From assembly GCA_006384855.1 (NCBI GenBank), contig VCJN01001012.1, forward strand, positions 62,001 to 126,000: a stretch of DNA of 64,000 bases. The letters run 5' to 3'. Positions 23,334-36,899 of this stretch are shown here, piece after piece. The position numbers were made by a program, and so were the translations under genes. This DNA comes from Tetraselmis striata (taxonomy: Eukaryota; Chlorophyta; Chlorodendrophyceae; Chlorodendrales; Chlorodendraceae). Numbering within the stretch: the stretch's first letter is position 1; the number at the start of each line of letters is the position of its first letter. A model generated the notes under the pieces. It worked only from the letters and a program-made list of their open reading frames with translations, ran no database searches and was not told the DNA's origin.

Positions 23334-23709
23334 CACCACACACACACACACCAGTGTTGGACAGTCAGGCTTGCCGGCGCCTTGCGGCGGTTCAGAAACC
23401 TCGGTATGCAGCGGCTCCAGCGGCGGGCTCGTGATATGGGCACCCAAGGCGATTTTGTTCGCGTGTCATCGTGTGCGAGAACGGGGAAGAGAAGGGGGGC
23501 AGTAAAAGAGGGGGTGCATTAAAGAAAAAAAACGGGCGGAGTTTTGATGCGCACGCATGGTAGCTTTAAGTGCATCTGGCGGCTCCGCTCACGCTGACAC
23601 GATGGATTGTTGGCAGACACGACACCCCCTGAGCGGCGGAGCTCGGTGGCGCAGGTAGGAAGCAGAGGGGCGAGGCAGGCGAGGCGGCGCAGCTGGCCGC
23701 ATCGCCGCG

Positions 23710-26700
23710 ATGGCGATGGACTGGCGGTACTGGCAGGAGCGCGACGCGCCCGCGGCGGAGACAGATGTCCTGCCGGCGGCAACGCCTCTCGCGAAGCACC
23801 TCCTTGCCTCCCCGGGCAACCTTGACTACGCTGCCCCGGTGGGCCACCTGGTAGGCGCCCGCATTCCGACGCGCCAAAGCGTCCCTTCTCCACCCATCAT
23901 GTGTGGTTGGGCCCATACTGGTGGTGGTGTGTGTAGGAGGGGGGCGGGGGCATGTTTGATCGCTGCGTCCCTGTGCACAGCGGTCGCCGCTGCGGAGCTC
24001 CGCCCGCAAAGGTGGCTCCCTCCCGGGCGCCAACGGGTCCCTGGAGAGCAACCTGGCGCGGCGGGAGCGGCTGGTCCCCGGCACGGGCGAGCTGGGCGGC
24101 AGCCCCGGCTTCCTGCCCGCCATCGGCTCTCCGCACAGGGCAGGCTACGGCAGCGGCAACATGCACGCGCCCCGCGAGCGCGCCTCGCACTGGCCCTCCC
24201 ACAGCTATGCGCCGCGCGGCGACCTCCACATGCCCGGCGAGGGCGCGCTGACGGCGTCGACGTACCGCCTGGAGGGCTCCATCAGCGAAGGGCGCGGCCT
24301 GGGCGGCAGCACCTACCTGCACAGCACCACGGGTGGCTCCCCCGACCACGACACGCTCATGATGACGGCCAGCCTAGAGCGGGCGGCGATCAAGGTAAGA
24401 CACCCCCCCCCCCCCCCCCCCCCCTTCCCGGGCTGCCCGACCTCATGGTGGAGGGAGCTGGGAATGTAGATTGCATTACAGACCTGCGTACTCTTGCCGA
24501 TGCCATAGCCCGTAACAATGGCACGGCGCGTCGATTTAAAGTACTGATTAGTGCGCTAGGAAACACGCCGGCATTGCCGATGAGCAGGCCAGCCTATTCA
24601 ATGCCTCCCTTCCATACCCGACACCTCCCTCATGTGACCCCCGTCCTGCGAGAAGCATGCGGCAATGGCGGGTTGGGCAAACCTGGTGGCGTGGAACTGA
24701 TGCCTTGCGGTGCTGCGCAGGCCATCAAAGCCCGCGAGGACATTTTGCAGCGCGTGGCGCAGATGTGCTACAAGCTGGACGCCAAGGTGGCCGCCGCCAT
24801 GGGCTACCTCTCCACGGTGGTGCCTGCGGTGCGCCTCTTCTTCCGCATGGTGGCCACGCTGCGCATGCGCACCGTCGAGGTGGTGGAGAACATCGCCGCG
24901 TGGCACCGGGCGGGCGACGGGCGGCGGCCCTTCATCTGGCAGGTGCGTGGCTGTCGTGATGAAACGAGGGCGCAGCTGGGGGGCGGAGAGAGTGAAAAGG
25001 GGGGGCCGTGGGAGCGGCAGCCTCAACAGATTATTAGGGTGCAAGTTTGGCAATTATAAATACAAGAGAATCGAAATTGAAATGTGTTGATAGGTTGGAT
25101 TGTGAGAAAGAAATCTGACTGATGCATCTCAGTGGTATTGCGAATCGATTTTGGAACGCACTAAGTACATTGTTTCAGATTGTCTCGCCCCGTTTATTCT
25201 GAGAAACTACGCATGCCTTGTTTGAAATCATGCAGCGATACCAGGAATGCGTACCAATGCACGACGAAAGGATCACGCTTACGATTACTACTGCGCGCTA
25301 ATATAGGCGCTCCTTATGGTATCGCATCGGATTGGATCGCATTGGATAGTGATCCTTATAAGGTAGCGACATGTAGCGAGTATGGTAAATAAGGGTGTAT
25401 ACTACGTGTTGTATATGTATACTGGTGAGGACTGCACAAGAATTCAAATCAAGTTTGCTAGACATGAAGGATTACCAACTTCGTATCTCAACTAAACAGT
25501 CTACCGCGATGGAACTTCAGGAGTATAATAAGAAACTAAAATTATTGCAGAATAAAACATAATTTTAAAACGCAAAGAGGTTGGCAAAACATGGTCAGGT
25601 TGCCAGCTACGCGCTAGTATATTTTATGTTTATATCCATTTCAATTCAGTGTGATTATCGACTCTCAATTGCCTGGCAATGGGGGCGCTCCTAGCACAAT
25701 GGCAGATCGATACCGGAACATGTGACTGGGTTCACGAGTCGCACAATGATGGAATTGTGTTGCACCGTCAAGTATGAGTGTATATATAAGGTTTACTCTT
25801 ATAGGCTCCCCAATGAAATAGAATGCTTTTTCCTTTGCGAGGGGGTCAAAAATAGTAGTAATAACGAACCAAAAGCACGGTTATTTACTGATAAGATACA
25901 CATACATATATTGATACCTTATTGTATCGAATGTGCCTTGCTAGTATTGCGTGCAATACATGCCCTTGTTAAGGGATCATTATTGCAGGTTATTCCTTGA
26001 ATCCTCCCGCTACACCAGTAAAATTCTCGAAATGTATTCTTCGATAATTATCTCTGTGCCCTGTGATCTGCAGGGCGAGGATTATTTGCGCCGCATGGGC
26101 CCGGACCTTAGCTTCCTGCACGGCGTATCCTGCCTGGCGGTACGCCTCCCAGCTAGCGCGCCCGACGACACGGACCCCTTCCTCTCGACCGTGACGCCGG
26201 ACGGCATCCCGTTGGACGAGCCGACAGCGCGCATCAGCAGCTCGCGCAAGGGCGGAGAGGGGCACCGTGTCGCTGCCGCGCGGCGCATGCTGCAGACGAT
26301 GCTTCTGCCGCCGACGCCCGAGCCGATGCCGAGCCCGGCTGCGGGCAGGACTCGGCTGGCGCCCATCCCTGACGACTCGCCTGCCGGCTCGCCGCGAGCT
26401 GCCGCCGCCCGCCTCGCGCCAATGTCCCCCGGCACGAAGCTTGGCGCTCTGTCGCCACGCCCTCCGTTGTCATCACGCGAGCGCCTCGGCTCCCCGCGGA
26501 TATTGCCGGCCGTCAGCCCCGCGCCCGCGCCCGCGCCGACTTCTGCCGGCGACACGGCCGCCGCCGGCGACGATGTAGATGAGGAGGTGGTGCCAGCTGC
26601 CGATTTGCTGGCGGGCGACGACGGCTGGCCGCTCTCGGCAATGGCAGTCGAGCCAGCGGGGAACGAGATCGCTGAGGAGGGCGGTGCCTCCGATGGAGAG

Positions 26701-29700
26701 CCGTACGAAATCGGGTTGCCGGAGAGCATGGTCGCGATGGCCATGGCGCATGCAATGGGGGGTGCAGCGGCACAGTCTGACCCTGCCGTATCGGCGGGGG
26801 AACTGCCTTTGCGCGAGCCGTCGCTGAGCGCAGCGCTTGCGGCAGCCGCCGAGGAGGAAGCGGCTACCACAGACGGTATAGAAAGGCCGGCCACCGTCGC
26901 AACCGCCGCCGCCAACACAGCACTCGACGCCTTACTTGACGAGGTGGATACCGTTGAAGGCGAGACGGCGGAGGAGGACAGCGTCGCCGTTCTCCCGACG
27001 GATGGGGTCGATGAGATGGCTTCTGAGGCGGAGTCCGCGGTGTCGGCGCAGGTAGAGGCTGCAGACACTCCAGCGGCGGTGCGGCTGGAACTATCGGTGG
27101 GGCGGGTAGATTCTCAACTGGCGGCAGCGTCGCTCCCAATTGCGGCGAACAAGTACGTCATCCTCAGTCTGTCGGAAGTCGACGGCGCAGAACATCAGCA
27201 GATCGAGCTGCGGGGGGTGTCTCTGCAGGCGGTGTCGCCGATTAAGCCCGGCAGGCGAGTGTCGGTGGCAGATGCGCTTGGCCCGTCCATGTCATCGTCA
27301 AACGCGGTGTCACTGGAGGTGGCGGTACTGGAGGAGCCTGCAGCCAAGGCGGCGGCGCCTCGCCAGTTTGCGTCAGTGTTGTCGATGAAGCCGGTGCGCC
27401 CCGCGCGATCGTCGCGGAAGGCATCGCGCGCCGACTCGCGCACCCCGCGCCTATACACCACTTCGGCCAGAAGCCTTCAGTCCTTCAAGCACCCGGTGCA
27501 GCTCCAGCTATCGGTAAACCAACTCACAGGAGACTCGGCCGCCGTCGACGATGTACAACTGTTGCCGACGACGACTTCATCCGAGCCACCGCTGGCGCTG
27601 TCCGTCGAGCTGCAACCTACCGGCCTGGAGGCAGCCCCGCTGCGCCTTGTGGTGCTGTCGACTGCGCTGCCAAGGCGCACCGTCACTCTCGCGCTCGATG
27701 TCGACGCGGAGGGAGTGGTGTCGGCAGCCCTCACCGTCATCGCTGTCTCGTGCGAGGCAGTACGTGGCGCCAACAGCACCCCAACCGGCGGCGAGTCGCC
27801 CGTGCGCGTCAAGCTGACGGTGACGGAGGATAGGAACAAGAGCCTGGACGATGCCGCGGCAGTGTTTTTCGAGTCTGCCTCGGACGGCGACGACGACGGG
27901 GATCGCCAGTTTGCGGAGGAGGGCGACAGCCACGCCGACTCGAAATCCGAGTCGTCGGCGTCGGAGAAAGCGGCCTGGCAGGCGGTGACGTGGCACCAGC
28001 TGTCGCGGGTGGACACCACGGTGCAGCGCGCCGCGGCGCAGGCGGCCGAGCAGATCCGGAGCGCGGGCGCGGGTGCCGCAGCTGCCCTGGAGCTGCTGCG
28101 CAGTGCGGAGGAGGCAGGCGACGAGACCAGCCCCGACGTGGCGCTCGCGGCTGTCGTGGCGGGTGTGGCGCTGCAGGTGGAGGGCGATTTGGCAGGCGCG
28201 CGGAGCGCGCTGCAGCACAGTCTCAGCCTCCACCGCGCCTGGCTCGGCCTCGGCAGCACCGCCACCGCGGCGGTGCAGATTCTGCTGGACGCAGTGGCGC
28301 TGGTCACGCCCAACGAGATCGGCCTGTCTCCCGAGAGGAGCCGATCGCTGCTCGCCGCCGCCACCGCCGAGTCCGGCCCCGACAGCCTCCGCGTCGGGGA
28401 GCTCGCGGCGCGCGTGAGCTGGCTGCTCTACCTGGGCGGGCACACCAACGAGGCGGTGGCCGCCATGGCGACCTCGCGGCGCGTGCTGCACGCGTGGCAC
28501 GGCCCGGAGCACTCAGTCGTGGAGGCGACGGAGGGGCTGCTGCGGCAGATGCAGGCGGGCAGCGTGGTCGACGTGGTGGCGCCTGCGGATGAGCCGGCGC
28601 CGCAGCGCAGCTCGAGCGAGGTGCCCCGCCCCCTCCCCCTCCCCCCCTCCCTCTCGTCTGTGTTCACAAACTCGACAGTGCGCGATATTGAAACTCGCGA
28701 TGTATCAAGTTTCAATTGATATTTCAAAACGTGTCAATCTTCAGTATCGCGTGAATTGATTTGTATAATAATATTTCGAACGTCAATTGTTGAAAATCGG
28801 CATCATTTCGATTTCTGTCAGATTGTTACATTCTTTCCTGATGACAAAGGTATACCGCTATAAAACTTATTACGCGCGTTCGACGGTTGATACATAAAAC
28901 CGTTAGCATGCAAAAGTAACGCGCTGCAATCGGCGTCTCGCCCTTGACAAGACACACTGCCCAAAAGTTGAACAGCCCCCTCCCCCTCTGCTGGACTGGA
29001 CCAGCCCAAACAAGTTGGATGGTGGCATCACAAAGCGTTCGACATTGACTGGATGTTCGCTGTTGCGCACAGGCGGGCGAGCCAGGTGCGCTGGTGCGCG
29101 TGCGGCTGAATGTCCGCCGGACGCCCAGCTCCAGAGGCTCCCTGAGCCGCACCGTCAGCGCGTGCCGCGTCCCCACGACGTGGCACCAGCTGCAGCGCGT
29201 GGACACCACGCTGCAGCGCACGGCGGCGGTGGCGGCGGAGGCGCTGGCGGAGGGTGGCGCGGCGGGCGCGCTGGCGGCGCTGGAGGACGCGGAGCGCGAG
29301 GGGCCGTACAGCCCGGAGGTGGCCATGGCGGCCGCGGTTGCTGGCGTGGCGCTGCAGGTGCGCGCCCAAGACCGCGCCGCGCCGCGCGCCGCCCCGGTGT
29401 TGTCTTTTTAGTATTGTATTTTATGATGCTAATAAGTCATTTAATGATGTATATAATGTAATGGTACATAACGATACGGCGCTGACATTTTTCAATATAA
29501 TATCATAATAACGTCACTGTTTATTTACCATCCTATATAGATATTGTATCATGGTACCGTCGTTGTCGTAATAGCTATAGCCACCATTGATAGCACATCA
29601 ATGCCGTTTTCAAACTCTTCATTCTTTATTATGCTCCTTATTTTCATATTTGTATAGTGATATGCTGTAAAGGGCGCTACAAATGCATGCACGAGGATGA

Positions 29701-32700
29701 CATTTGTGCTTGAATTTCCCTTGCACATTTTCGACGTTGCAAAGACATGAGCAGTGGAACGACTGTGGTAAAACGATGTCCGGCGACATATGTATACTAT
29801 GTTAGCACATCCCTATATCGTCCCCGACTAAACTCTAAGAGTGCTCCATCCCATTAAATATACATCGTCGCATCACCATTTTGGTGGTATGCAATAGATG
29901 TACTGCCACTACCGCCGCCTCCGCCATTAGGGGATAACTAGTAGTTCGGCGCACATAGATGACGACGATACACCTTGCCACAAAGTATTTGAAAAGAAAA
30001 TGAGATGTGGGATACGACTCATTATACCCATATTGGCAGCATGTAATACAACACTCCACAAAGGTTCGTTTACGGTAGTGCGTAGACGCCCAATTCCGAT
30101 GGTGACTGCATGCGCTGACTTTTGTTACAATAATAAAATGGACATTGTAACATGTGTTGCAGTAACGCTAACTTATATTACACCAATCCACAAAATGCAC
30201 ATCGTTCCAGCATGCAACACATGCTGATGTACTGATGTATGTACTGCCTTCATATATAGGCTCACAACAATACACTTTTCACGAAGCTGTGATACAGCAT
30301 GGCCCTCCTGGCGTGGGGCACATACGTCCCACGAGGCAAATATGCAATACACCGCTCCACAAACTTGCCCCGCCACAATCCGTGAGCGCTTAATCCCTGA
30401 GTTTGCTGCCGTCTACCAGGTGGAGGGCGACGTTGCCGGCGCACAGCACAAGCTGAATCACAGCCTGAGCCTGCACCGCGCCTGGCTGGGCCTGGGCAGC
30501 ACCGCCACCGCGACTGTAAAGATCCTGCTGGACTCGCTGAAGCTGCTGGGCCCAGGGCAGCACACGCTCTCGCCCGAGGCCGCACGCGCGCAGCTGGCGG
30601 AGGCACAGGCGGCGGCCGGGCCGGACAGCCTCCCCGTGGGTGAGGCGGCGGCGCACGCCAGCTGGCTGCTCTACCTGGGCGGGCACAGCGAGGAGGCGGT
30701 GGGCCTGATGCGCCTCGCGCAGCGCGTGCTGCATGCCTGGCACGGCCCGGAGAATGCAATGTCGGACGCTGTGGCGGGGCTGCTGCGCCAGATGCGCTCC
30801 GGCAGCCTGGACAACGCGCTGGGGCTGGTGCACGCCGCTGAGCCGGAGGCGCCCCCGCCGCCAGCTGATGCCCCGCGGCTGCGCGCCACGCTGACTGTGG
30901 TGGAGCCTACACCGGAGAATGCGCATCGGGAGGTGAGGGACTTCACCCTCCAGGTAAGGGGCACTGATAAGGGGCATCAAGGGCTTTTGATCCCCACTAC
31001 CGCACGCGGACTGAGGATAAAGCAAAGCTCGTCCTTTTGGTCTTTTATTGCGGACCTGACACATTTTTCAGGAATAATAATAAAGGCCGTTTAAAACTAG
31101 AAGGCCATCAGAAAGGAGCATTGATCTAGATAGATGTACATTTCGCGGGCTTAAGCACCATGAAACGGATCCGTCACGTGATGTAGGAACCTTTGATGGC
31201 GTTACATCAACGTCATTTCGCGCGTATTTGAGATGCTTAGCCACATCCGTGTAGCCGTGCAGTCTTCATCCCAAATCAATCCGCAGTACTCGGCTTTAAC
31301 TCATAAATTACACTCCGACGGATACTCCAACACCTGAATTGTTGCGATCATCAGTACTCGTCGATCACCGTAGTGCTCGTAGTGCTGATGAAATAGTACG
31401 GGTATCCGTACTTGTCCGCACGGGAGACCTTCCCACATAGGGGTTCAATAACTGCTGATGTACCACATGCTGTACCTGCACTAGTTACGAAATTTCAAGT
31501 GTCGAAAATGCAGTATTCTAATTATAAGAATTGACAATCTTATAATGAATCAGACTGATTTCTATTAATGTACACAAATATAAATATTTCTCCCTGGGGC
31601 GGGAGGATGCTTGCGCATCACATAGTAGGCATCCTAGTGGGCATGTTATTGATAAACCTATCTGAACCGCTGATAAACAAATGAAAACAAAGATCCGCAA
31701 GAAAGATTACATTAAGGATTAGTAACCTATACTAATAGTGGACTGTTTAGGAAGTATTGGCAGAATGGAATAGCAGAACTAATTGTAGAATATTTACATT
31801 CATGTCTCCCCTGATTAACAGATTTGAGGTTTAAGATTATCAGGTTTAATTAACGGTCGGTGTTGTCGCGCAGCTCCGGTCGCGGTGTGTTGCTGAGGCG
31901 GTGTCGTGTCTGCAGGCGGAGGAGGGCGAGACGGTCCGTGCTCGGTTGGTCGTGCTGGGCTCAGCTGGTGCGCCCTACGGGGCGACCGCGCCCTCTGCTG
32001 CGGCGCCCGGGCTCGGCGTCTCCTGGCAGCAGCTGGCCGGCGGCGCGGCGCTGCAGGCGGCGCCCGCCCCGGTCGCGCAGGCCTTGGCGGCGCTGAAGGC
32101 CGCGCGCACGGGCGGCCCCGACACCCCCGCCGTCGCGGCCGCTGCGGCCGCCTCCGGGCTGGCGCATCTGGCCGCCGGCGACCCCCCCGCAGCGGCGGCC
32201 CGGCTGGCCGACGCGCTGCGGCTGCACACCGCCTGGCTCGGCCCGGCGGCGCCCGCGACGCTCGCGGTGGCTATGCTTTGCAGCGCGGCGCAGCTGCCGG
32301 CCGCGGCGGGCGCAGCGCCGGCGGTGGGGCCTGGCACGGCTGCGGCGGGGGAGCGCGAGGCGGCGGCGGGCTGGCTGCTGCACGCGGGCGGCCGCGGCCG
32401 CGAGGCGGAGGCCCGCCTCGGCGAGGCGGCGAAGCTGCTGGCCGCCTGCTGCGGGGCGGACAGCCCGCAGGTTGGGAAGCGGGCCCCCCGGCAGGCCCCC
32501 GGCACCGATATCCGGCACTACATCTCGCAGACTCTCCGAAGAGTTTCGTGTTTTGCTGCTGCATCCCGCACACTTTCATATCCGTATACACAGCATCAGT
32601 TCATTGTCACAGCCGCGCCAACCTTGACAAGTTGGGTGGTTTTAAATACGTGTCTGCTAATATATGCTACGGCGTACAAATTTATACCCAGCGCGATATA

Positions 32701-35700
32701 CAAACAGTATCTTATACTTGCAATATGATATCTATATAAAAGGCTATCTGAATGTGAATCTATCTGCGGTAGCAAAGCCGAACAGTTGTAGACAACTGTG
32801 GTAGATAATTATAATACAACTATGGTGACAGGTGTATGTCCGAATTACAACACAATGTAAAGCCGCCGGCAGTGTCAGTAGACAGTGTCGCATTTACTAT
32901 TGTGCACTGTGATTATTGAACTTATGGGCTTGTGTATAATGCAATTGCCATATCGCACAACTCGATCATGCGGCGGTGGCATGGCACGGTTTGTACCCCG
33001 CGTTGCCAAGGATCGGCGAGCAGATTGTCCATGGCACGACCTCATTGCAACAAAATACTGTGCGCATGTTGGCGCTCTCTGCGTCGCCATTAAGATGCAT
33101 CATAATAATACCCGATAGCATTCATGTCAGGAATGTAGCAGCTGTGCTCACAAAAGGTGTATATTGGCTCCATCCTGTACTCAGCTATGAGCGGGGAGGG
33201 CGCGGGCACTTGGTGCGGTCTCGGATATGATCTCTTTCGGGCGTCGGAATCCTCGCTGCCCACTCTCTGAGGCGACATCCGCTGCCGCTGTGCTCTGTGC
33301 GCAGGTGGGCGCGGTGCAGCTGCTGCTGGCGGCGGTGCAGCCTCCCGCGCTGCCGGCGCTGCCGGAGGAGGGCGACGAGGAGGTGGCGGCGGTGCTTGAA
33401 ATGGAACTCGCTGACGCGGCCGAGGTGACGACAGCAGAGGTGCCGCTGCTGGTCGAGTCGGGTCGAGTCGAGGCGACGACGGTGAAGGCGCCGCTGCTGG
33501 TCGAGCCGGGTCGAATCGAACCTCCTGTCATCGCCGGCTGGGAGAACGCCGTCACGTGGCAGCAGCTAGCGGCCGGCGCCCCGCTGCAGGCGATCCCGTC
33601 CGCAGGACCACAGGCGCTAGCCGCGCTGGCCGCTGCGCGCGTCTCCGCGGGTCCCGACAGCCCCGCCGTCGCTGCCGCGGCGACGGCGGCGGGGATGGCG
33701 CTGCTGGCGGAGGGCGACCGCGGCGCCGCGCAGCGCGAGCTGGCCGAGGCGCGCCGGCTGCAAGCCGCCTGGCTCGGCCCGCTGGCGCCCGCCACGCTGG
33801 CGGTGGGGCTGCTGGCGGAGTCGGCGGAGGGGCCGCGCGCACCGGGGCTGTCTGCGGGAGCCGCCGCCGAGATGGTGACCGCCGTCAGGGCGGAGTCAGG
33901 CTGCGACAGCGAGGCGGCGGGGCGGGCCGCCGCGGCTGCCGGCTGGCTGCTGCATGCTGGTGGGTCCGAGACAAGCCAAGCTGCTGCGGACTTCCTTGTC
34001 GACGCGGTACGGGTGGCGACCGCCTGGCATGGGCCGGCCAGTCCCCAGGTGAGGTGCCGTGTCGAGTTTGACGTGCTGCGGTTGCGAATGCACTATAACA
34101 TGTGCCATCCTGTTGGCTTTCCGGGGGCAGCGAGCCCCGCAGGGGGGGGGGGGGGGGGGAATAAAGAACACCAACTACACTTCCGTCCCCTTCCTGCTGG
34201 CGCGTTTTTCCCGTCAGTAATTGAATGGATTCTGTTGACAGACAATGAACTCGTGGTGGGTTGAGGGGATAGTTTACATCGATGAGCGCATCAGTCGGCC
34301 GCCTGGGGGCTGTATTAATTGAACTACGGGTTCATAGGGGAATCCTGATATAAATAATGTCTTTCATCATTCACATGTTGGTGATGTGCAGCCTTGCTGG
34401 AATTTGGATCAGTATGAATATATATAATACGACACTGGAACACTTACGCCCGGCGCGTTTGAATGGCACATGGGGGGGTTTTGCGGCCCCGGGACATTTA
34501 ATATGCTGTACGATTTAAAATTCGTTTATTATCCTGGCGCAAATAATGGGTGGTCATGCCCCTTTAAAAACGAGATGCAGCTCCTTGGAAGCTCTGTCTC
34601 TGTACCCCATGTATCCCCAGGGGCTCAGCAGAGGAGTGGGGGTGAGGATTCAAAGGGGGTTGTAATTCACATGGCGCATCAATAGGTGGCTTCCGCCAAG
34701 CAGCAGAATCATATCATATTCAGAATCGGGATCTGCGCACAGGGGGGTTAGACCCACACTGTGCGCGGCGTGCTGTCCTGACTGTCCACCTCATGCCGCC
34801 GCTGCTCCAGGTGTCGGCGTGCCAGCTGCTCTTGTCCGCCGTGAAGACACAGCCGCAGAGCCTCGATGCTGCGCCGCCGTGCGAGACCGCTCACCAGGGG
34901 CCGCCACTCTCGGCCTCACTTCTCGTCACGGAGGACGCTGCGTCGCCGGTGGCGCTAACGCTGGAGCGGCCGGCCCGCGCAGTGTCGCCCCCCGAAGACG
35001 CGCTCCGACTACCTGCCGGCAAGGCGCCCCTGAGCGCGACACTGAGGGTGTCGAGCGATATCGCGCGCCCCGTCGCACTGGCGGTCGCCCCGGCCGAGGG
35101 CGCTGAGGCGGCGCGGCCACAGACGGTCGCCACCGCGGCAGCTAACGCAGCGGTGGACGACCTCCTGGCGGGTGTGGATGTGGACGACGCGCCCCTGAGC
35201 GCGACACTGAGGGTGTCGAGCGACACCGCGCGCCCCGTCGCGCTGGCGGTCGCCCCGGCCGATGGCGCTGAGGCGGCGCGGCCACAGACGGTCGCCACCG
35301 CAGCGGCCAACGCAGCGGTGGACGACCTCCTGGCGGGTGTGGATGTGGACGACGCGCCCCTGAGCGCGACACTGAGGGTGTCGAGCGACATCGCGCGCCC
35401 CGTCGCGCTGGCGGTCGCCCCGGCCGATGGCGCTGAGGCGGCGCGGCCACAGACGGTCGCCACCGCGGCGGCCAACGCAGCGGTGGACGACCTCCTGGCG
35501 GGTGTGGATGTGGACGACGCGCCCCTGAGCGCGACACTGAGGGTGTCGAGCGACATCGCGCGCCCCGTCGCGCTGGCGGTCGCCCCGGCCGATGGCGCTG
35601 AGGCGGCGCGGCCACAGACGGTCGCCACCGCGGCGGCCAACGCAGCGGTGGACGACCTCCTGGCGGGTGTGGATGTGGACGACGCGCCCCTGAGCGCGAC

Positions 35701-36478
35701 ACTGAGGGTGTCGAGGGACATCGCGCGCCCCGTCGCGCTGGCGGTCGCCCCGGCCGATGGCGCGGGGGCTGCGCGGCCACAGACGGTCGCCACCGCGGCG
35801 GCCAACGCAGCGGTGGACGACCTCCTGGCGGGTGTGGATGTGGACGACGTGCCCCTGAGCGCGACACTGAGGGTGTCGAGCGACATCGCGCGCCCCGTCG
35901 CGCTGGCGGCCGATGGCGCGGCGGCCAACGCAGCGGTGGACGACCTGCTAGCGGGTGTGGACGTGGACAGAGCGTCGGATGGGCAGGTAGAAGTCGAGGA
36001 ATCTCAGGCAGAGGAGCCTCTGCCTGCCGCAGCCGCGCGTGACAGCGCCGATGTCGTCGAGGTCTGTCCCGTCGAGGAGGAGGAGGAGGATGTGGCGGGC
36101 CCGGTGACGGTGCGGCTGCAGGGCGGCCAGGACGGCGCGCTGCAGGTGGAGCTCTCTGTCCAGGGGTGTGCGGCGGTGGCACCTGAGGCGGGGACCAGTG
36201 AGGGGGCGGGCATGCCGGAGCCTCAGAAAGCAGGGGAGGGGCGCCTCACTGCGGAGAGGGCGGTCGAGGGGGCGGGTAGGGGCCGGAGCGGCGACAGTCT
36301 GCCTGGGGTTGCGGTGGCCGCAGCACTGGTTTTCGGTGACGACGAGGAGCGGCCGGTGAGCCTCCAGCTGCGCCCCGCAGAGCTGCACACAGCGCCAGGC
36401 GCCGTCACGGCGGAATTGGCGGTGGTGCGGGGCGACGCCGGCGACCCGCTCGTGCAGCTCACATTGCACGGACAGTGA
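23710..36478 (+). CDS. Giant modular repeat protein with TPR/kinesin-light-chain-like units
   Basis: Nine exons: 23710-23850, 23981-24394, 24721-24942, 26074-28620, 29073-29357, 30420-30953, 31916-32470, 33305-34048 and 34811-36478 (TGA). Every one is a whole number of codons, so all introns are phase 0; total about 2,369 residues. The N-terminus is Gly/Ser-rich with a conserved-looking helical stretch ending FIWQ-GEDYLRRM across intron 3. Exon 4 opens into a long Ala/Glu/Asp-rich region. Four diverged modules follow, two of them split or ended by introns. Each holds a W-x-Q-L start, alternating Ala-rich helices, a LHRAWLG- or AWLGP-type turn and a GWLLHAGG- or WLLYLGG-type repeat, resembling the paired helices of kinesin-light-chain TPRs. 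Exon 9 has six near-identical 55-residue repeats and an acidic tail. I recognise no enzyme motif; a scaffold or transport adaptor is an inference. Exons are GC-rich and introns AT-rich, which sharpens the model. Confidence 0.75.
35026..35960 (+). repeat. Six in-frame 165-bp coding repeats
   Basis: Copies begin at 35026, 35191, 35356, 35521, 35686 and 35851, spaced exactly 165 bp, so each is 55 codons. They differ at only a handful of bases (the first copy differs most, and the last is internally deleted). The encoded unit starts PLSATLRVSSD, contains RPQTVATAAANAAVDDLL and ends AGVDVDD. The phrase ATVATAAANTALDALL in exon 4 (about 26893-26940) looks like an older relative. Confidence 0.95.
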
Positions 36479-36899
36479 TAGTCGCAGTGGGACACGGCGA
36501 CGGAAGCAGGAGGCTCGAGTGCACTCCCAACTCAACTGGGGCGGGTAGACTGGGCGGGCCATAGGGCCTGCAAAGGGAAGGGGTTACAAGCGGGGGTCTG
36601 ATGATGCACAGGAGTAGGCGATAGTAGGACCTTCGGACATTGGCTGAACATGTAATGTACATGCCACTTTGTGCAATATGCCACGCTCGGCACTCCACTT
36701 AGTGCAGGCTCTGGGCAAGTTGCCTCAACTGAATGCATAATTGAGACCTCAGAAGATGACCATACTTGGGGTCATTCATTATCCCCTGGTTTATACTGGC
36801 TTTTAACTCAATTATGGTGGAGCTTGCAGAATGTTCCATATGTGTAGATATGCATGCAGCGCCGTGTTAAAGCTATACAATTGGCGTTACGCGCAACAG
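36479..36899. other. 3' flank of the repeat gene
   Basis: No gene seen; likely holds the 3' UTR and polyadenylation signals of the upstream gene, though no clear AATAAA was noted. It leads into the diverged satellite. Confidence 0.35.

Larger units (their letters stand above)
19486..23709. other. Intergenic region, mostly unassigned
   Basis: A 4.2-kb stretch with a (TA)n tract at about 19238-19262 (in the hydrolase gene's last intron, just upstream), C runs near 21541-21557, 22220-22243 and 23301-23331, a non-LTR retrotransposon remnant and a tRNA-like fragment (listed separately). The motif GAAATTGCAAAACAGGGTG near 20720 has an imperfect inverted copy near 22250. No complete gene was recognised. 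Confidence 0.4.

Noticed and set aside
23021..23505. Pro- or Gly-rich proteins around 23.3 kb
   Set aside because: Poly-Pro and poly-Gly stretches come from the 31-base C run in all three frames on each strand.
34891..35928. 345-residue minus-strand frame made of Ser/Thr/Ala repeats
   Set aside because: It is the antisense reading of the 165-bp repeats. Any 165-bp repeat lacking antisense stops gives such a frame.
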